A DNA stretch of 64,000 nt from Cristatella mucedo (GCA_009760855.2 WPIO01000002.1:4866001-4930000); one strand, 5' to 3'; positions 51,669 to 62,666 are shown, counted from the stretch's first letter. The notes: generated by a model from the sequence alone, not told the origin. Made by a program: numbers and translations.

Positions 51669-52156
51669 CTAATAATCAGCAGGATTGAACTCTCCTCGTT
51701 TTACTGAGTCATAGACTTTAACTTGATCAAGCTTCAATCTAATATTAAGTCTTTCTTCAGAATTGTAAGAGTCTTTAGTAACATAACTACCATCGACAAC
51801 TCCCGTAATAGAAAAGTCACTTCCAAATTTATGAACTACATCAGCAATAGAACTGAACTTCAACTGTTTATTTTTTGATCGAAGAATATACTTGGCTTGA
51901 TACCAAAATCAATTCGAACTCCAATTGTAGACCTTTTACTCAAGTCATATCCTTTGAAATCAAGTTTCTTACTCGACCTTTCTACAATTTCTTTGATAGA
52001 TGGCATTATGTCTTCAGTGATGTATAACCACATGTTATAGTATTGTTTAGAAGTTTTTGAAATCCTCTCTTCAATGTGAACTCGAGCTGGTTTTCCTTTT
52101 GGAATTATGACTGATGCGTTTTTAAGAACTACAAATTTCTTATTTTGGATTTCCAT
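51669..52156 (-). pseudogene. Viral protein of unknown function (frameshifted)
   Basis: Two overlapping minus-strand frames (51860-52156 and 51669-51863) appear to be one gene broken at a T-run at 51871-51876. The first part is basic with beta-strand-like alternation (FVVLKNASVIIPKGKPARVH), and the second ends RLKLDQVKVYDSVKRGEF. A small single-stranded-DNA-binding OB-fold protein would fit the size and pattern, but that is a guess. Confidence 0.4.
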
Positions 52157-52234
52157 TTCTATAAAGGGTAAATAATTTGTTTAAATCAAATCAATAATTC
52201 CATCGTTGTTCCAAAATCAGTCAATTCCATTAGT

Positions 52235-52912
52235 TTATTTATATAAGAATAATAAACACCTTCTTCCACAATCTTTCTGATTGAACTTTTGTAATTGAAA
52301 TGTTTGAAAAGATGGTATATCACCGAAGTAACTTATTACCTCTGGCATTGGCGGTGCTCCAAAAGAATCAAAGTAAAAACACTTAGACCCTTCTTTCTTT
52401 AATGCGACCCAGTGATATATTGCAAGGTCTGACTTTCCAGTGTTACAAATAAGACATTCATTCTCTAATGGCTTTGTCAGTTCATCTCTTGCAAATACAC
52501 CTCTAAAGTTTTGTATATCTAATTCTTTTATATAATTATTTATTTCTATATCTGTCAAAGCTGATGATTTTACTTTTTTTTTTAGTTTGTCTACAGCACT
52601 CTTAATCTCACTAATTATTTGTTGTTCACTTGCACCTCTTCCAATCCTTCTTCCTTGTGATAAAGATCCTTCACCAACACTTCTTCCAATCCTTCTTCCT
52701 TGCGATAAAGATCCTTCACCAACAGCAACTGGAACAGCAACTGGAACTGGAGTACTTCTTAGTCTAACAAACTTTGATTTCTTTTTATTCCAGATTGTAC
52801 AAATTCCCCTTACCATTCCTCTTAATCCTTTTGTACTATTTACCTCAACATACTCTTCATGCAATGTATCAGTTGGCTTTTTACACTTCATACAATATAT
52901 CTCCATATACAA
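52235..52912 (-). CDS. Adenain-like (C5 family) cysteine protease with N-terminal zinc-ribbon-like domain
   Basis: This maturation protease family cleaves capsid precursors in adenoviruses and Polintons. The frame has 225 codons. The C-terminal half shows the family order: NFRGVFARDEL, catalytic His in YHWVALK, Asp in YFDSFG, Gln in KFNQKDC, and the nucleophile Cys in KDCGRRCLLFLY. It stops soon after the nucleophile (LYK), slightly short for the family. The N-terminus has YCMKCKK, half of a zinc ribbon; the expected second Cys pair is reduced to one Cys (GICTIW). The linker holds two copies of GEGSLSQGRRIGR, which are two near-identical DNA repeats at about 52640-52725. Confidence 0.8.
   Translation of the reverse strand: MYMEIYCMKCKKPTDTLHEEYVEVNSTKGLRGMVRGICTIWNKKKSKFVRLRSTPVPVAVPVAVGEGSLSQGRRIGRSVGEGSLSQGRRIGRGASEQQIISEIKSAVDKLKKKVKSSALTDIEINNYIKELDIQNFRGVFARDELTKPLENECLICNTGKSDLAIYHWVALKKEGSKCFYFDSFGAPPMPEVISYFGDIPSFQTFQLQKFNQKDCGRRCLLFLYK
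52640..52725 (-). repeat. Two tandem near-identical units in the protease linker
   Basis: The plus-strand phrase ttccaatccttcttccttg occurs twice, each followed by gataaagatccttcaccaac, giving a unit of about 42 bases with one visible difference between copies. The duplication is in frame. Confidence 0.8.
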
Positions 52913-52932
52913 ATATAAAAAAATAATATAGG

Positions 52933-53604
52933 ATGTCTTTAAAAGTGAGGTCTTTTGATTGTGTACAGGATACTACTACCGGACATGAAGAACCACTACC
53001 TAAAAAACCCATTAGAGCATTGGTTTTAGGTCCTAGCGGATGTGGTAAGACACAGTTAGTAATGAATTGGATATTTTAAGGAAAATTAAAGTATGAAATC
53101 TGTACTATTATTGGACAAAGTTTATATCAGCCGATGTATCGTTTACTTATTTCAATGACAAAAGAAAGCCCTGCTTACGTTTGGGTTAATGGAGTAGATG
53201 AAATACCAAATGTCGACTCGTACAAGAAATGTAAAAATGTTATTGTACTAAATGATTTGATGACGGAGGATCAGTCTAGCATATCAGATTATTTTACTAG
53301 GGGAAGACATAAAGGATTGAATGTATTTTATCTTGCTCAAGGATTTACTAATATTCCTAGAAGAGATATAAGAAATAATATAAACTTTATAGTAATCTTT
53401 AAACAAAATAAAACTGATATAGAATACATTCGCGAGTCTTATGTTGATGATATAGGTAAAAAAGAATTTAAAGATTGGATTGATTCTAGCACAAGGAAAG
53501 AATTTGGTTATTGTGTTATAGATCTAACTAAAACTGAAAACAATGGAAGATTCTGGTCTGTTGATGAAGAAGGAAAACAACTAATAACTATTTTCAATAG
53601 TTAA
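52933..53604 (+). pseudogene. FtsK/HerA-type genome-packaging ATPase (nonsense mutation)
   Basis: This family of ATPases drives viral DNA into capsids (A32-like). The frame from ATG 52933 carries Walker A GPSGCGKT at residues 33-40, then an in-frame TAA at 53077-53079. It continues uninterrupted for 175 codons with a Walker-B-like NVIVLNDLM, a helical DYFTRGRHKGLNVFYLAQG block (sensor-type YLAQ) and an N-N-I-N-F segment, as in Polinton ATPases. The length, about 223 codons, is usual for the family. One nonsense change therefore removes function. It is followed after 10 bases by the next gene. Confidence 0.82.
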
Positions 53605-53614
53605 TAGGAAAGGA

Positions 53615-54741
53615 ATGATTAACGGAAAGTTGTATCAAAGGAAAAATAGAAAATACGAAGGGAGTGTTCAAGGAGCTCTTGATTTAGAAAACTTACTTAC
53701 TAATTTGGAGAAGTTAAATGTTGCGACAATACTTAACAATAGTGAGGAGATAGCGGGAATAGAAGCTGAAATTGTTGCTAGAGATCAAGTAGAACATAAA
53801 CTAAATGAACGTGCTTTAGAGCATTCAAAAAATGATTCAGGTGGTGTTGATTTTAATAAAATTAAAGTAATGAGACCTAAACTTGCAATACAAATGGAGA
53901 CTAATAAACTAATTGAAAAGGCGATAGAACCTAAACCACCTCAAGATGTTTCTTTAGTTTTGGAAAAAGCAATTGCTGATATTAAATCTGGTGAACCTAA
54001 AAAAGCAATTAACAGAATAAATCAAGCAAAGACTCATGCAGCTAATCCAGAAATAAGAGAAATTCTTGACGGTGCTCAAAAAACAGTGGCAGAAGGTTTT
54101 AATGTTAATCCATCTACTGGTACTCCAAAGATTAATAAAGGAAGTATAAAAGAAGTTGAAGCAAGTACTACAAGTACACCAAAGAAAAGAGGGAGAAAAA
54201 GAAAAACTGCTTTACCAACTGTAAGTGTTATAGAACCTAGTATAGAACCTAGTGCTAGTGTTACAGAATTTACAACTGTGATAGAAGATAGTCTTCCTGA
54301 AATCACATTTTCTCAAAAGACCCACTTGTTATTAGAGAAGAATTAATTGAACTTACTAAAACAAAATCTGCTGGTAAAATGAAAACTGCTATGAAAGAAA
54401 ATATAAAAGGAATTACAGAGAGTAATATTAATGATAGAATTCGTCAAATTGCTATGGATTTGAACAAAAAAGAAAGAACGAGTAGAAAAGAAGAAAGTAT
54501 TTTTGATTAGATATTAGGACTACAATATTTAGAATCTGGTGAAGGATTAAAGGTTGTTCCAGTGTTTGTTAATAGTGATAAAGAAGTGTTTAGTAAGATT
54601 GATTTATGGTTGAGAGAGCTTGCTGCTGGAAATAAAGGAGATGTAAATTCAATAAGTGCTACTGTAGACTTTTTAGCTAGATCTAGGAAAGCACCAAAGT
54701 CTTACGTTGCAAAAATAAATAATCTTTTACTTAGTATATAG
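53615..54741 (+). pseudogene. Viral protein of unknown function, Lys/Ala/Glu-rich with AT-hook-like motif
   Basis: The first 243 codons are hydrophilic and helical, with an AT-hook-like KKRGRKRKT at about residue 190 and a short repeated IEPS phrase (IEPSIEPSAS). The frame is lost near 54310 and continues in another frame, with one TAG at 54508-54510, to 54741. The tail (KIDLWLRELAAGNKGDVNSI) is better structured. Position between ATPase and penton-like genes suggests a virion or DNA-binding role, but no family is recognised. Confidence 0.5.
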
Positions 54742-54744
54742 AAA

Positions 54745-55579
54745 ATGAGTGATCTTTTAGGTATTACAAAAGACATACTTAAGAATGTTGAAGTTATTAG
54801 AAAAAGTAGTCAAGCAAGTGAAGAAGGGTATGTGTTCAATATTATTGAAAATTCTAATCCACTTAGTCTTCGTGTTAGTAATCCTATTTTATTTAGAAAC
54901 AAAAACCTAAAAGTTTGTTTTAAGAAGTTTGTTGGAATCAATTCCATAAAAATGTTACTACTTCCAATAATACTTTTGTTTATAGAAATGCTGGTGGTTC
55001 TGAACAAACTGTAACTATAGAACCAGGAATTTATACCGTTGATAGTGATGACTTAAACACTGGTATTGTTGATAGGATTAATAATTATATTACTCAAACA
55101 GGTTCTACAACTGATAAGTTTACAGTTGGTGTTGATACTGGTACTGCGCACTCATGGATTACGATGCCTGTTGGATGGAGTTTTATTGCAAGTAAATCTT
55201 CTATTTCTATAGTGCTTGGTTTTACTAAACCTGCTTACACAACGGATAGCAAGTTTTCAGAGTCATATCCAAATATTTTTGTACTCCAAACAAAAAGTTT
55301 TATTCAGAAGAGCAGGTACGTATTGCAGATGTAAAACTCGTTCTTGTTAATTGTAATCTAGTTGCTCCTGGAACAAGTTATATAAATGGAAATCAAACTC
55401 AAGCTTTAAGAAGTTTTGGTTTTGACTTTTACCCATGGGATACAATGGTTTACGAACCAAAAACGCTTGAATACCACAACATTTTCACTGAAAGTATTAG
55501 TGATATAACTGTTGGAATTACTGATCAGAACATGAAGTTTTTAGATTTTGGTGGTGAACAAATTGCTGTTGTCATATAA
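54745..55579 (+). pseudogene. Minor capsid (penton-like) protein A (two frameshifts)
   Basis: It starts with ATG 54745. The N-terminal 70 codons lead to a frame change near 54945, then a segment with VTIEPGIYTVDSDDLNTGIV. A second frame change near 55310 precedes the last part ending at 55577-55579. The phrase 'PGxYxxxxxLxxxIxxxI' is typical of the single-jelly-roll minor capsid proteins of Polintons, which form pentons. It is the first of three tandem penton-like genes and the most diverged. Confidence 0.55.
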
Positions 55580-55601
55580 ATTATTGAAATATAATATAAG
55601 G

Positions 55602-56571
55602 ATGACAATAAGATTAACGGGTACTTCTTCTTCAGATAGTAAAACAATATATCCTCCGATTAATTTAGGAGAAAAATCTGGATACAATGAAGTTGGTTTA
55701 AGAAGAATAGAATTTACATATGTAAACAGGGCCATATCAAATGTCTTTAGGGGTGTAAATGATAGACTTTGGTTTAAGTTTTCTCTTGGAGATGTTGGTA
55801 ATCCTCAATATATTGAAATTGATTTTGGAAAAGAAGCAAATGGTACTCCTAAAACTTCAGGAACTTATGACACTAATAAGATAGTTCTTGCTTTAAACAC
55901 GGCTTTAGGACTTAAGAAAAAAGATCCTGGTTCTGCAACAACAGCTCTGTATAATGGGAGAAATGGAAGTGGAATAAGATTTAGTGTTGATACAGATGAT
56001 AAGATAGTTATGCAAGTAGCTGGTGATAGCGTTGTTTTTCTTGGAGCCAACTCTTTCATTGAAAAAAAACCTTCATTTTTATAATATTGGAGATACACTA
56101 GGTTTTAACTCAAGCGAGCAAGGAACGTTTGACCGCGACATGGTTGGTGGAACACGATATGAGGCGGTTGAAAAAGCTATGTATTTTAATGGAACTTATA
56201 AAGCGTGGAATAAAATGATTCAACCTGATAATACTGGCGTAAAATGAATAAGTGTTGATTGTGATTTGGTTAATAAGCAAAATAATTATATAGAGAGAAG
56301 AAAAGGGTTTTTGGATCAATCAAAATCTTTATACGTTATTGATACTGATGATATTGCTCCAGGACAGAAAGTTGATTTACATATTCCAAATGTAATGTAC
56401 TTACCTACAATGGGTGATATATCGCTATTAGGTAGTATTGAAGTTACATTAACAGATCAAAATGGAAATTAGCTTAATACAATTACAGACATTGTGTTTA
56501 CAATAGTTATTAGAAAAAGTATAGAAAAGAGTATAGAAAAAATTAAAACAAATATAGGAAATGAAGATTAA
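55602..56571 (+). pseudogene. Minor capsid (penton-like) protein B (frameshift and two stops)
   Basis: It is colinear with protein C along its whole length: GLRRIEFTY near the start, GIRFSVDTDDKIVMQVAG, NIGDTLGFNSSEQGTF, YFNGTYKAWNKM, and VDLHIPNVMYLPTMGDI near the end. There is a frame change near 56060, a TGA at 56245-56247 where C has Trp, and a TAG at 56470-56472 where C has Lys. Its last 11 bases overlap the start of C. The role is inferred from its position next to the capsid gene and the resemblance to Polinton pentons. Confidence 0.6.
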
Positions 56572-57420
56572 ATTGTTAGGAGCTTCAAACACAGATTATA
56601 AAACTAACTATCCTCCAATAATGCTTGGCCCTAAATCTGGGTATAAAAAGTTGGTTTAAGAAGAATAGAATTTACTTACACATATAAAAGCATTGTAAAA
56701 ACTGTTGCTCTTGAAAACGATATGCTTTGGTTTAAAAATAATCATACATCAGCTAATAACTATTTCATTTCTGTTCCTCCAGGTTATTATGATAGTGTTA
56801 GACTTGTTGCAGCATTAAATAGAGGATTGGATGGTGCTGTATCGCTTTATAACCCCTCAAGAAGAGATAGTAGTGGAATTATTTTTAGTGTTGGAGAAGG
56901 TGATAAAATAGTTATGAAAGTAGTGGGTGAGTATGTTGTTTTACTAGCAAGTGATATCTCTGGCGTTATTAATAACATTGGAGATACCCTTGGTTTTAAT
57001 ACAAAGGAACAAGGAACATACGCCCCTGATTACGATTATGGTGATGGAAGAGAAGAAGATAAAAAAGATGAAAAATAACATTACTTCGCTGGAACATACA
57101 CAGCATGGAATAAAATGAAATCCTCTAATTTCAATGACATTGAATGGATCAGTGTTGATTGTGATATAGTTAATCCTAATCTTAATTATCTGGAGAGAAG
57201 AAAAGGACTTTTAGAACAATCTTTATCTTTATATATTATTGATGCAAAGGATATATCAACAGGTGAAAAAGTTGATTTACATATTCCAAATGTAATATAT
57301 CTACCGACAAGGGGTGATATAGAAGGAATAAGTAGTTTTATGATTACTTTAACAGATCAAAATGGAAACAAACTCGACGCTATTAAAGATGTTATAGCTA
57401 CAATAGAAATTTCAAAGTAG
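56561..57420 (+). pseudogene. Minor capsid (penton-like) protein C (frameshift and one stop)
   Basis: This paralogue of B has the clear signature FISVPPGYYDSVRLVAALNR, as in single-jelly-roll minor capsid proteins. The frame changes near 56650, and a TAA lies at 57076-57078 after an acidic, Asp/Glu/Lys-rich insertion absent from B (YDYGDGREEDKKDEK). The C-terminal part is intact (VDLHIPNVIYLPTRGDI). Divergence from B is substantial, so the duplication is older than the inactivation. Confidence 0.62.
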
Positions 57421-57429
57421 TATAGAGAA

Positions 57430-58046
57430 ATGGGGAGCTATGGGAGGATTGGACATGTAAATACAAGAGGAAAGTATCATGGGTCTGGTGTCTTAGATAA
57501 AGTAATAGACAGTGTTGGGAAAGTAACACCTGTTTTAACTGCATTAACTGGATTAAGCATGAACATTGCTAATAAAGGAATTGAAATGCATCAGGCAAGA
57601 AAATTAACTGAGTTGCAGACAAAGAAAGAAAAGATTGACCAGGAATATGCAAATAAACGAAGAGAACTTGATGACAAACTTGATGAAGAAAGAAGAAAGA
57701 AAGAACTTGAGTATGAGCTGGAGAAACGTAAAAAAAGAAGATTATGATAGAAAGATTAAAGAAATGGATCTAGAGATTAAGCGTGCAATGCTTGAAAAAC
57801 TTAAACCAAAATCTAAAAGAGAAAAAAAAGATAAAAATTGAAGATGAGGAAGTAGACTATCCAGAAGCTCTTAAAGAGAAAGATCCAAAAACATTTAAAG
57901 AAATTGATAAAGTAGTAAAAGATAGAACTGTTGTTCCTTATACTCCTCAGAGAAGCGATGGATATGGTGGAAGTATAAGGAAAAAGATTGGAGCTGGTTT
58001 ATATATTCAAAGTAAATACATTTTTAGTTTTTTATATAGAGAAAGA
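57430..58046 (+). pseudogene. Viral coiled-coil protein (two frameshifts)
   Basis: A glycine-rich start (MGSYGRIGHVNTRGKYHGSG) is followed by a hydrophobic segment (VTPVLTALTGLSMNIANKG) and a long charged coiled coil (ELDDKLDEERRKKELEYELE). Frame changes occur near 57735 and 57830. The last part (YTPQRSDGYGGSIRKKIGAG) runs in frame into the capsid ATG at 58047 with no stop between. It may be a minor virion or scaffolding protein. Family not recognised. Confidence 0.5.
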
Positions 58047-59674
58047 ATGACGAGCGCGGATATTAGTACTATAACTGAACTTGGATACCACGATTTTCCT
58101 GATTATAAACTTAAAGACTATCAGTTCAGAGAGTTTTATCCAGCTTACATTCACAGTACCTGGTGAACAACGAGTGTGTTATGTTTCGAAGTCTGTTGGC
58201 TACCGAATGCGTACCGATAGCCGCTTAGGCTGTGAGTGCGCTATACAAAACTCTCCTGCGTAACACCCACATGGTCTTTATGACTTTGTGGAGTTACTGA
58301 CGGAGATACATTTTATCTGATGGTTATCTTTTACTTGAAGGAAGGGTTGGTGGCACACCAGCAAATCAAAACGATGTACCTACAACACTTAAAAGATCAC
58401 TTGCTTTAGGACTAGTTAATAATGCAGGAGCATGGTTGTTTAGTAGTATGAAAATTAGACTTGGTGCTGAAGAAATTGAAAGTCTTCCACTAAAAGAAGC
58501 TGTTGGAACTGTTTCAACAATTATGGGACTTTTATGCTATCCAAATGATTATAATAGAACTGAAGGACCTTCAACTGGATGGAAGAAGGATGAGGCAAAT
58601 GAATTGGGTGATTTGACTTCAAATCTTGGACCATATACTAGCCCTGAGGCTTCTAAAGCATCAACCTCAAACAACGGTTTCATCTATAGAAGAGGCCTTA
58701 TAAACAATACTGTTGAAGCAGATGCAGACGTTGGATCATTTACTGTTGGAATACCACTTGCAAGACTTTCTGGTTTCTGTGCTGATATGAATAACATTCT
58801 TTATAATATTCCTTTTACTCTTGAACTAACAAGAATTGGAGGAGATGATAAAAACTTTATCTTAACTGGAGATTCAGCAGTGGTTGGTACAACTACAAAT
58901 ACTATCACAACTAAAGCACCTAATGCTACTTTTACAGGTGCTGCAAATGATGGTGCTTATACTACTTTGAGAGCTGCTTTGTCAAAAATGAGACTAGTTG
59001 TTCCATGTGTAACACCGAAAGAAAGTATACAAAGATCACTTGCTGAATTTTCAAGTGAAAGAGCAAAGAAAATAAAACTAAACTATAGAGTTAGGCGACA
59101 TGAGTGTATAACTTTAACAAGTCTCAACCAAGGAACTAGATACACTAAAACTCTATCAGTTCAAAATAACATTGATAAAATTAGATGGTTGATCGTAGCA
59201 GCTCAAAATTATAATATATATGATACTTACACTGGTAATCCTTGTACTTACAATCATTGTGATGTTAAGGGTGTTTACTTATACGCTCACAGATCAGCGA
59301 GATATCTCACTATTCAGTGAGAGTGTGAGTTTAAAAAAGGAAGGTGTTTCCAATCTTACACGGATTTCATAAATTTTAGAAGGCAGTACCTTGGTATTAA
59401 TGAAATTGTTGAACCTGTTGGCGTTGGTTATAATGAATGGTTATCACTTCATCCAATTCATGTAATTGATCTCCAATACAACGGTGAACCTCTTATAGTA
59501 ACAACATCACTTGATGTGACCATTGAGTTCAATAGCAATGCTATTCCAGCCAATGGTGTTATAGTTCATTACATATCTATTTGTGAGAATACTGCTGAAC
59601 TAACTTCCAATGGATCTGGTGCTAATTTCACTTGTGCCAAGGGTAATATGGTTTACGAAGGAAAAGATTTGTAA
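58047..59674 (+). pseudogene. Double-jelly-roll major capsid protein (interrupted)
   Basis: The start TSADISTITELGYHDFPDYK begins at 58047 and is cut at a TGA (58164-58166), followed by foreign repeat sequence to about 58311. The capsid frame resumes with DGYLLLEGRVGG, the family hallmark LGLVNNAGAWLFSSMKIRLG (a VNN..xxLFxxxxxxLGxxE motif) and GTVSTIMGLLCYP. It runs open to a TGA at 59318-59320, then continues in the same frame to 59674 with LHPIHVIDLQYNGEP and IPANGVIVHYISICEN, as in the second jelly roll of Polinton capsids. Total length without the insert is about 490 residues, normal for the family. Confidence 0.8.
58188..58311 (+). repeat. Host-type dispersed repeat, copy B, inside the capsid gene
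   Basis: It shares the 17-mer gaagtctgttggctacc and the following blocks with 25342-25464. It is less AT-rich than the viral DNA around it and separates the two halves of the capsid frame. About 24 further foreign-looking bases lie upstream (58164-58187). No clear target-site duplication is visible. Confidence 0.7.
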
Positions 59675-59746
59675 TAAACATTATAACAGCTAAATATAAT
59701 GCAAAAAACCAATTTTATATAGGGGTCTGATGAGTGGAAGAAGTCT

Positions 59747-60553
59747 ATGAAGTTAAATATTGGAGGGTCGGAAGTGTATTCAGTTTTAGGTGATGATATG
59801 GTATTTGGCTCTCAAATTGATTGTGACATTGAATTAATTTCAAATAGAAAACTAAACAAATATATTGCTAACTCTCAACCTATAAGATTTCCTCAGATGA
59901 TGTTTGGAATAATATTCGAGCCAATAGCAGCTACATTTTTAGAAATGAAGTTGAATAGAAGTATTGAGAATTGAAATGAGTGTTTTACTAGTGATGGGGT
60001 TTATCGTTATTCTCCAGATGGAATTATTGATCAAGATACTCTAATAGAAATAAAATGTTTATGGAGTCGTAATATAGTTGAAGACTTTATACCAAAACAA
60101 TACCTTGCACAGTGCTTACTTGGTTTACACGTCTTAAAGCTTAGAAGATGTTTTTATAGTGAATTTGAAATATTCGTTCCAGGTTTGAATTGCTATGATG
60201 TACCTAAAGACTATGTTGCTGCAGGAACAGTTAAAATTCCAACGACTTATGAATTTGATATACCAATACGTGAACCTCTTTTTATGTTTTTACTTAAAGA
60301 TTAAAAGTACTTTGAATTCGAATTTGATATAATTTCTGAATATGGTCGTTTTAACAATAAAAAAACTTTTGGGTATGATATCAAATGCTATATTAAAAAA
60401 GTAGAGATACAAGTAGTTGAAGAAGAAGATCCACTTAGATTTGTAAGAATTATTCCAGTGGTTAAAGAAGTGTTAGGGAGATCTAAAATATTAATAAATA
60501 ATTATATAGATGAACAAAAAGTTTCACAGCGGGGACTATGTATCGAAGAATAA
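59747..60553 (+). pseudogene. YqaJ/lambda-exonuclease-type PD-(D/E)xK nuclease (two stops)
   Basis: These nucleases resect DNA ends for recombination in phages and large DNA viruses. Visible motifs are the N-terminal LNIGGSEVYSVLG, Glu in MMFGIIFEPIAATFLE, the catalytic Asp in YRYSPDGIID, the E-x-K in LIEIKCLWSR, and the QYLAQCLLGLHV helix. In-frame TGA at 59972-59974 and TAA at 60302-60304 break it. The start is uncertain because an in-frame TAG lies a short way upstream. The 3' end overlaps the next gene. Confidence 0.68.
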
Positions 60554-61371
60554 TGGTTTCATTCTTTCTGATCTTGATGCAAATGGTAATAGAATTATAA
60601 ACTTAGCTGACCCTGTCAATGACTATGACGCTGTTACAAAATCTTACGCCGATGCAAACTTTGTCGTTAATACAGGAATAACAATGAATCTTGGTGGTAA
60701 ACGTATTACAAATCTAGGAGCTGGTGTTAATCCTACAGATTGTGTAAACGTTTCACAAGTAAACAATTATGTTAAGAAAAGTGGAGATACAATGTTGGGA
60801 GATTTAGACATGAATGGTAAAGCCATAACATCTACTTATTGGAATTCAGGAAATACTAATCCAGTGGTACTAAACGACGACTATTGTGTTACTTATGGGG
60901 GGAATGAAAAGAGATGTATTACTAAAGAATTATCCTTCAACAACAAATATCAATATGGGTGGGTATTCAATGACTAATGTTTCAGAGCCTATAAATCCTT
61001 CTGATGTTGCAACAAAGAATTATGTAGATAAAACACTTAAAAAAATAACGGAAGTAATATCAATCTCAATGGACCCTAAAGCATTAAACTTGGTGTTAAA
61101 TCTTTCAACCCCTTACTCATGGACAAATAAGATGTCTCCACCTATAATGATATTAAATGTTATGGTTGTTGGAGCATCTAATTGTGTGTTCCTTAGACCT
61201 AGTTCGGATACTAGTATTGTATCAGGTGACGTAAGAACTATAAATACTTCTTCAACAGGTGTTAACTTAAAGTACTATGTCTATTTTTCTAGGTTACCTA
61301 CAGAGTATTACTTCGTTGATAGTACAGGAAAATTAAAGGTAAATCTATTAGTTAGTTATGTACCCTCCTGA
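60510..61371 (+). pseudogene. Fibre-like virion protein, repeat type (frameshifted)
   Basis: The first frame (60510-60977) has three fibre repeats: LSDLDANGNRIINLADPV, NLGGKRITNLGAGVNPTD and TMLGDLDMNGKAI. After a frame change at about 60955 a fourth follows (NINMGGYSMTNVSEPINPSD, ATKNYVD), then a beta-rich head of about 110 residues ending at 61371. This is the only fibre-like gene on the plus strand. Its repeats resemble those of the minus-strand trio at 46.4-49.1 kb. Confidence 0.6.
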
Positions 61372-61384
61372 GAAGTATAAATGA

Positions 61385-61791
61385 ACTATTAAAACTATTA
61401 ACTCTTTTAACTTTGTTGCTTTATGTTTACCTTTAACCACTGGAAATAATTTAGAAATGTAAGAGATGGCTTCATGATGTAAACAATGATGAAAAGAAGT
61501 AGAACAACATTGTTTTTTTTAAGTGTTTCTTAGCCAGTAAATACAGTTTATTTGATTTTTCTTTTTTATAATAATTTGAATTTATGTTGCAGTACGAACA
61601 GATTATGCAGTGGTTGTTACGAAAAAGGTTAGAATCAAATTTAGTTTCTTCCATATCTTTATCACAGATACAGCAACGTATTTCATATTCCTGTTTTGGT
61701 TTTTTCTTTTTGGTTTACAATATGGATGACCTGTTTCAAGGTTTTCAACTTCACTAAACATGCTTAAGCATGTATCACAAAATATTTCCAT
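61385..61791 (-). pseudogene. Cysteine-rich, probably zinc-binding viral protein (frameshifted)
   Basis: Minus-strand frames starting at 61791 (MEIFCDTCLSMF) and 61654 together contain several Cys pairs (C-D-T-C, then NNHCIICSYC), consistent with one or two zinc fingers, followed by a Lys-rich stretch. The frame changes near 61700 and the C-terminal end is unclear. It points away from the integrase, from which it is separated by 10 bases. Function unknown. Confidence 0.4.
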
Positions 61792-61801
61792 TCTCTATAG
61801 A

Positions 61802-62666
61802 ATGTCGTTCTTAACTCTAAATGAAGGAAAAAAAGAAGGTAAATTCAATCCTAACTTAGATATAAGCCAAGTATTCAAGCCAAGACCTAAAAAAATTCCA
61901 CAGGAATTCTTTAATATTGTTGAGCCTAATGAAAATCACTAAGCAGACATTTTGTATCTGCCTAATGATTCTGGATATAAATATGCTTTGAGTGTTATTG
62001 ATGTTTCTAGTAGATATGAAGAATCAAGACCTCTTAAAACAAAGTCTTCCAAAGAAGTAACAAAAGCAATAATAGATATCTACAATAAAGGTCCTTTGAA
62101 GTGGCCAAAGAAAATGACGGTTGATCCTGGGTCAGAGTTTAAAGGTGAGTTTGCTAAAGAAATGAAAAAACATGAAACACAAATCATCGATGGTACTACT
62201 AAAAAGAGTGTTACATTAGTTGAAAGAATGAATAGAACAGTTGCTGAGAGAGCATTCATTGCTCAGTATGAAAAATAATTAGAAAGTATTAATAAAAGCG
62301 AGTACACTATAGATAAAGAGTGGGTTGATAATCTACCAAAGATCATTGAGTATCTAAATAATAAGTGTTACAAGAATGATTGGTGAAGAACCCGCAAAGG
62401 CGATAAAAAAAGAAAAGGTAAAACTAAAGAAACCAAAATACCATGGGGAAAAGCTATTAGAACTTGGGACAAGTGTTAGGTATTTATTAGAACCGGGTGA
62501 GGGAGAAGATGAGAAAAGAAGAAGAGCCACAGACCCAATATGGAGTTTAACTAAACATACTATTGTTAGAATAATGGTATTAAGAGAACAACCGACTAGA
62601 TATTTCGTAAATGATGTTAAGAGAAGTTTTGTTAGAGAGGAGTTACAAGTTGTTAGCCAACATTAA
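61802..62666 (+). pseudogene. Retroviral-type (rve) integrase of Polinton kind (stops and frameshift)
   Basis: The integrase inserts the linear viral genome into host DNA. From ATG 61802, a stop (TAA) follows NENH at 61940-61942. The core then shows the first catalytic Asp in ADILYLPNDSGYKYALSV, the second in VDPGSEFKGEF, and the Glu in LVERMNRTVAERAF. Asp-Glu spacing is 32 residues rather than the usual 35. A stop at 62276-62278 and a frame change near 62370 follow. The C-terminal part (DPIWSLTKHTIVRIMVLREQ, then SFVREELQVV) is the SH3-like tail typical of Polinton/adintovirus integrases. No N-terminal zinc motif is visible. Confidence 0.8.
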
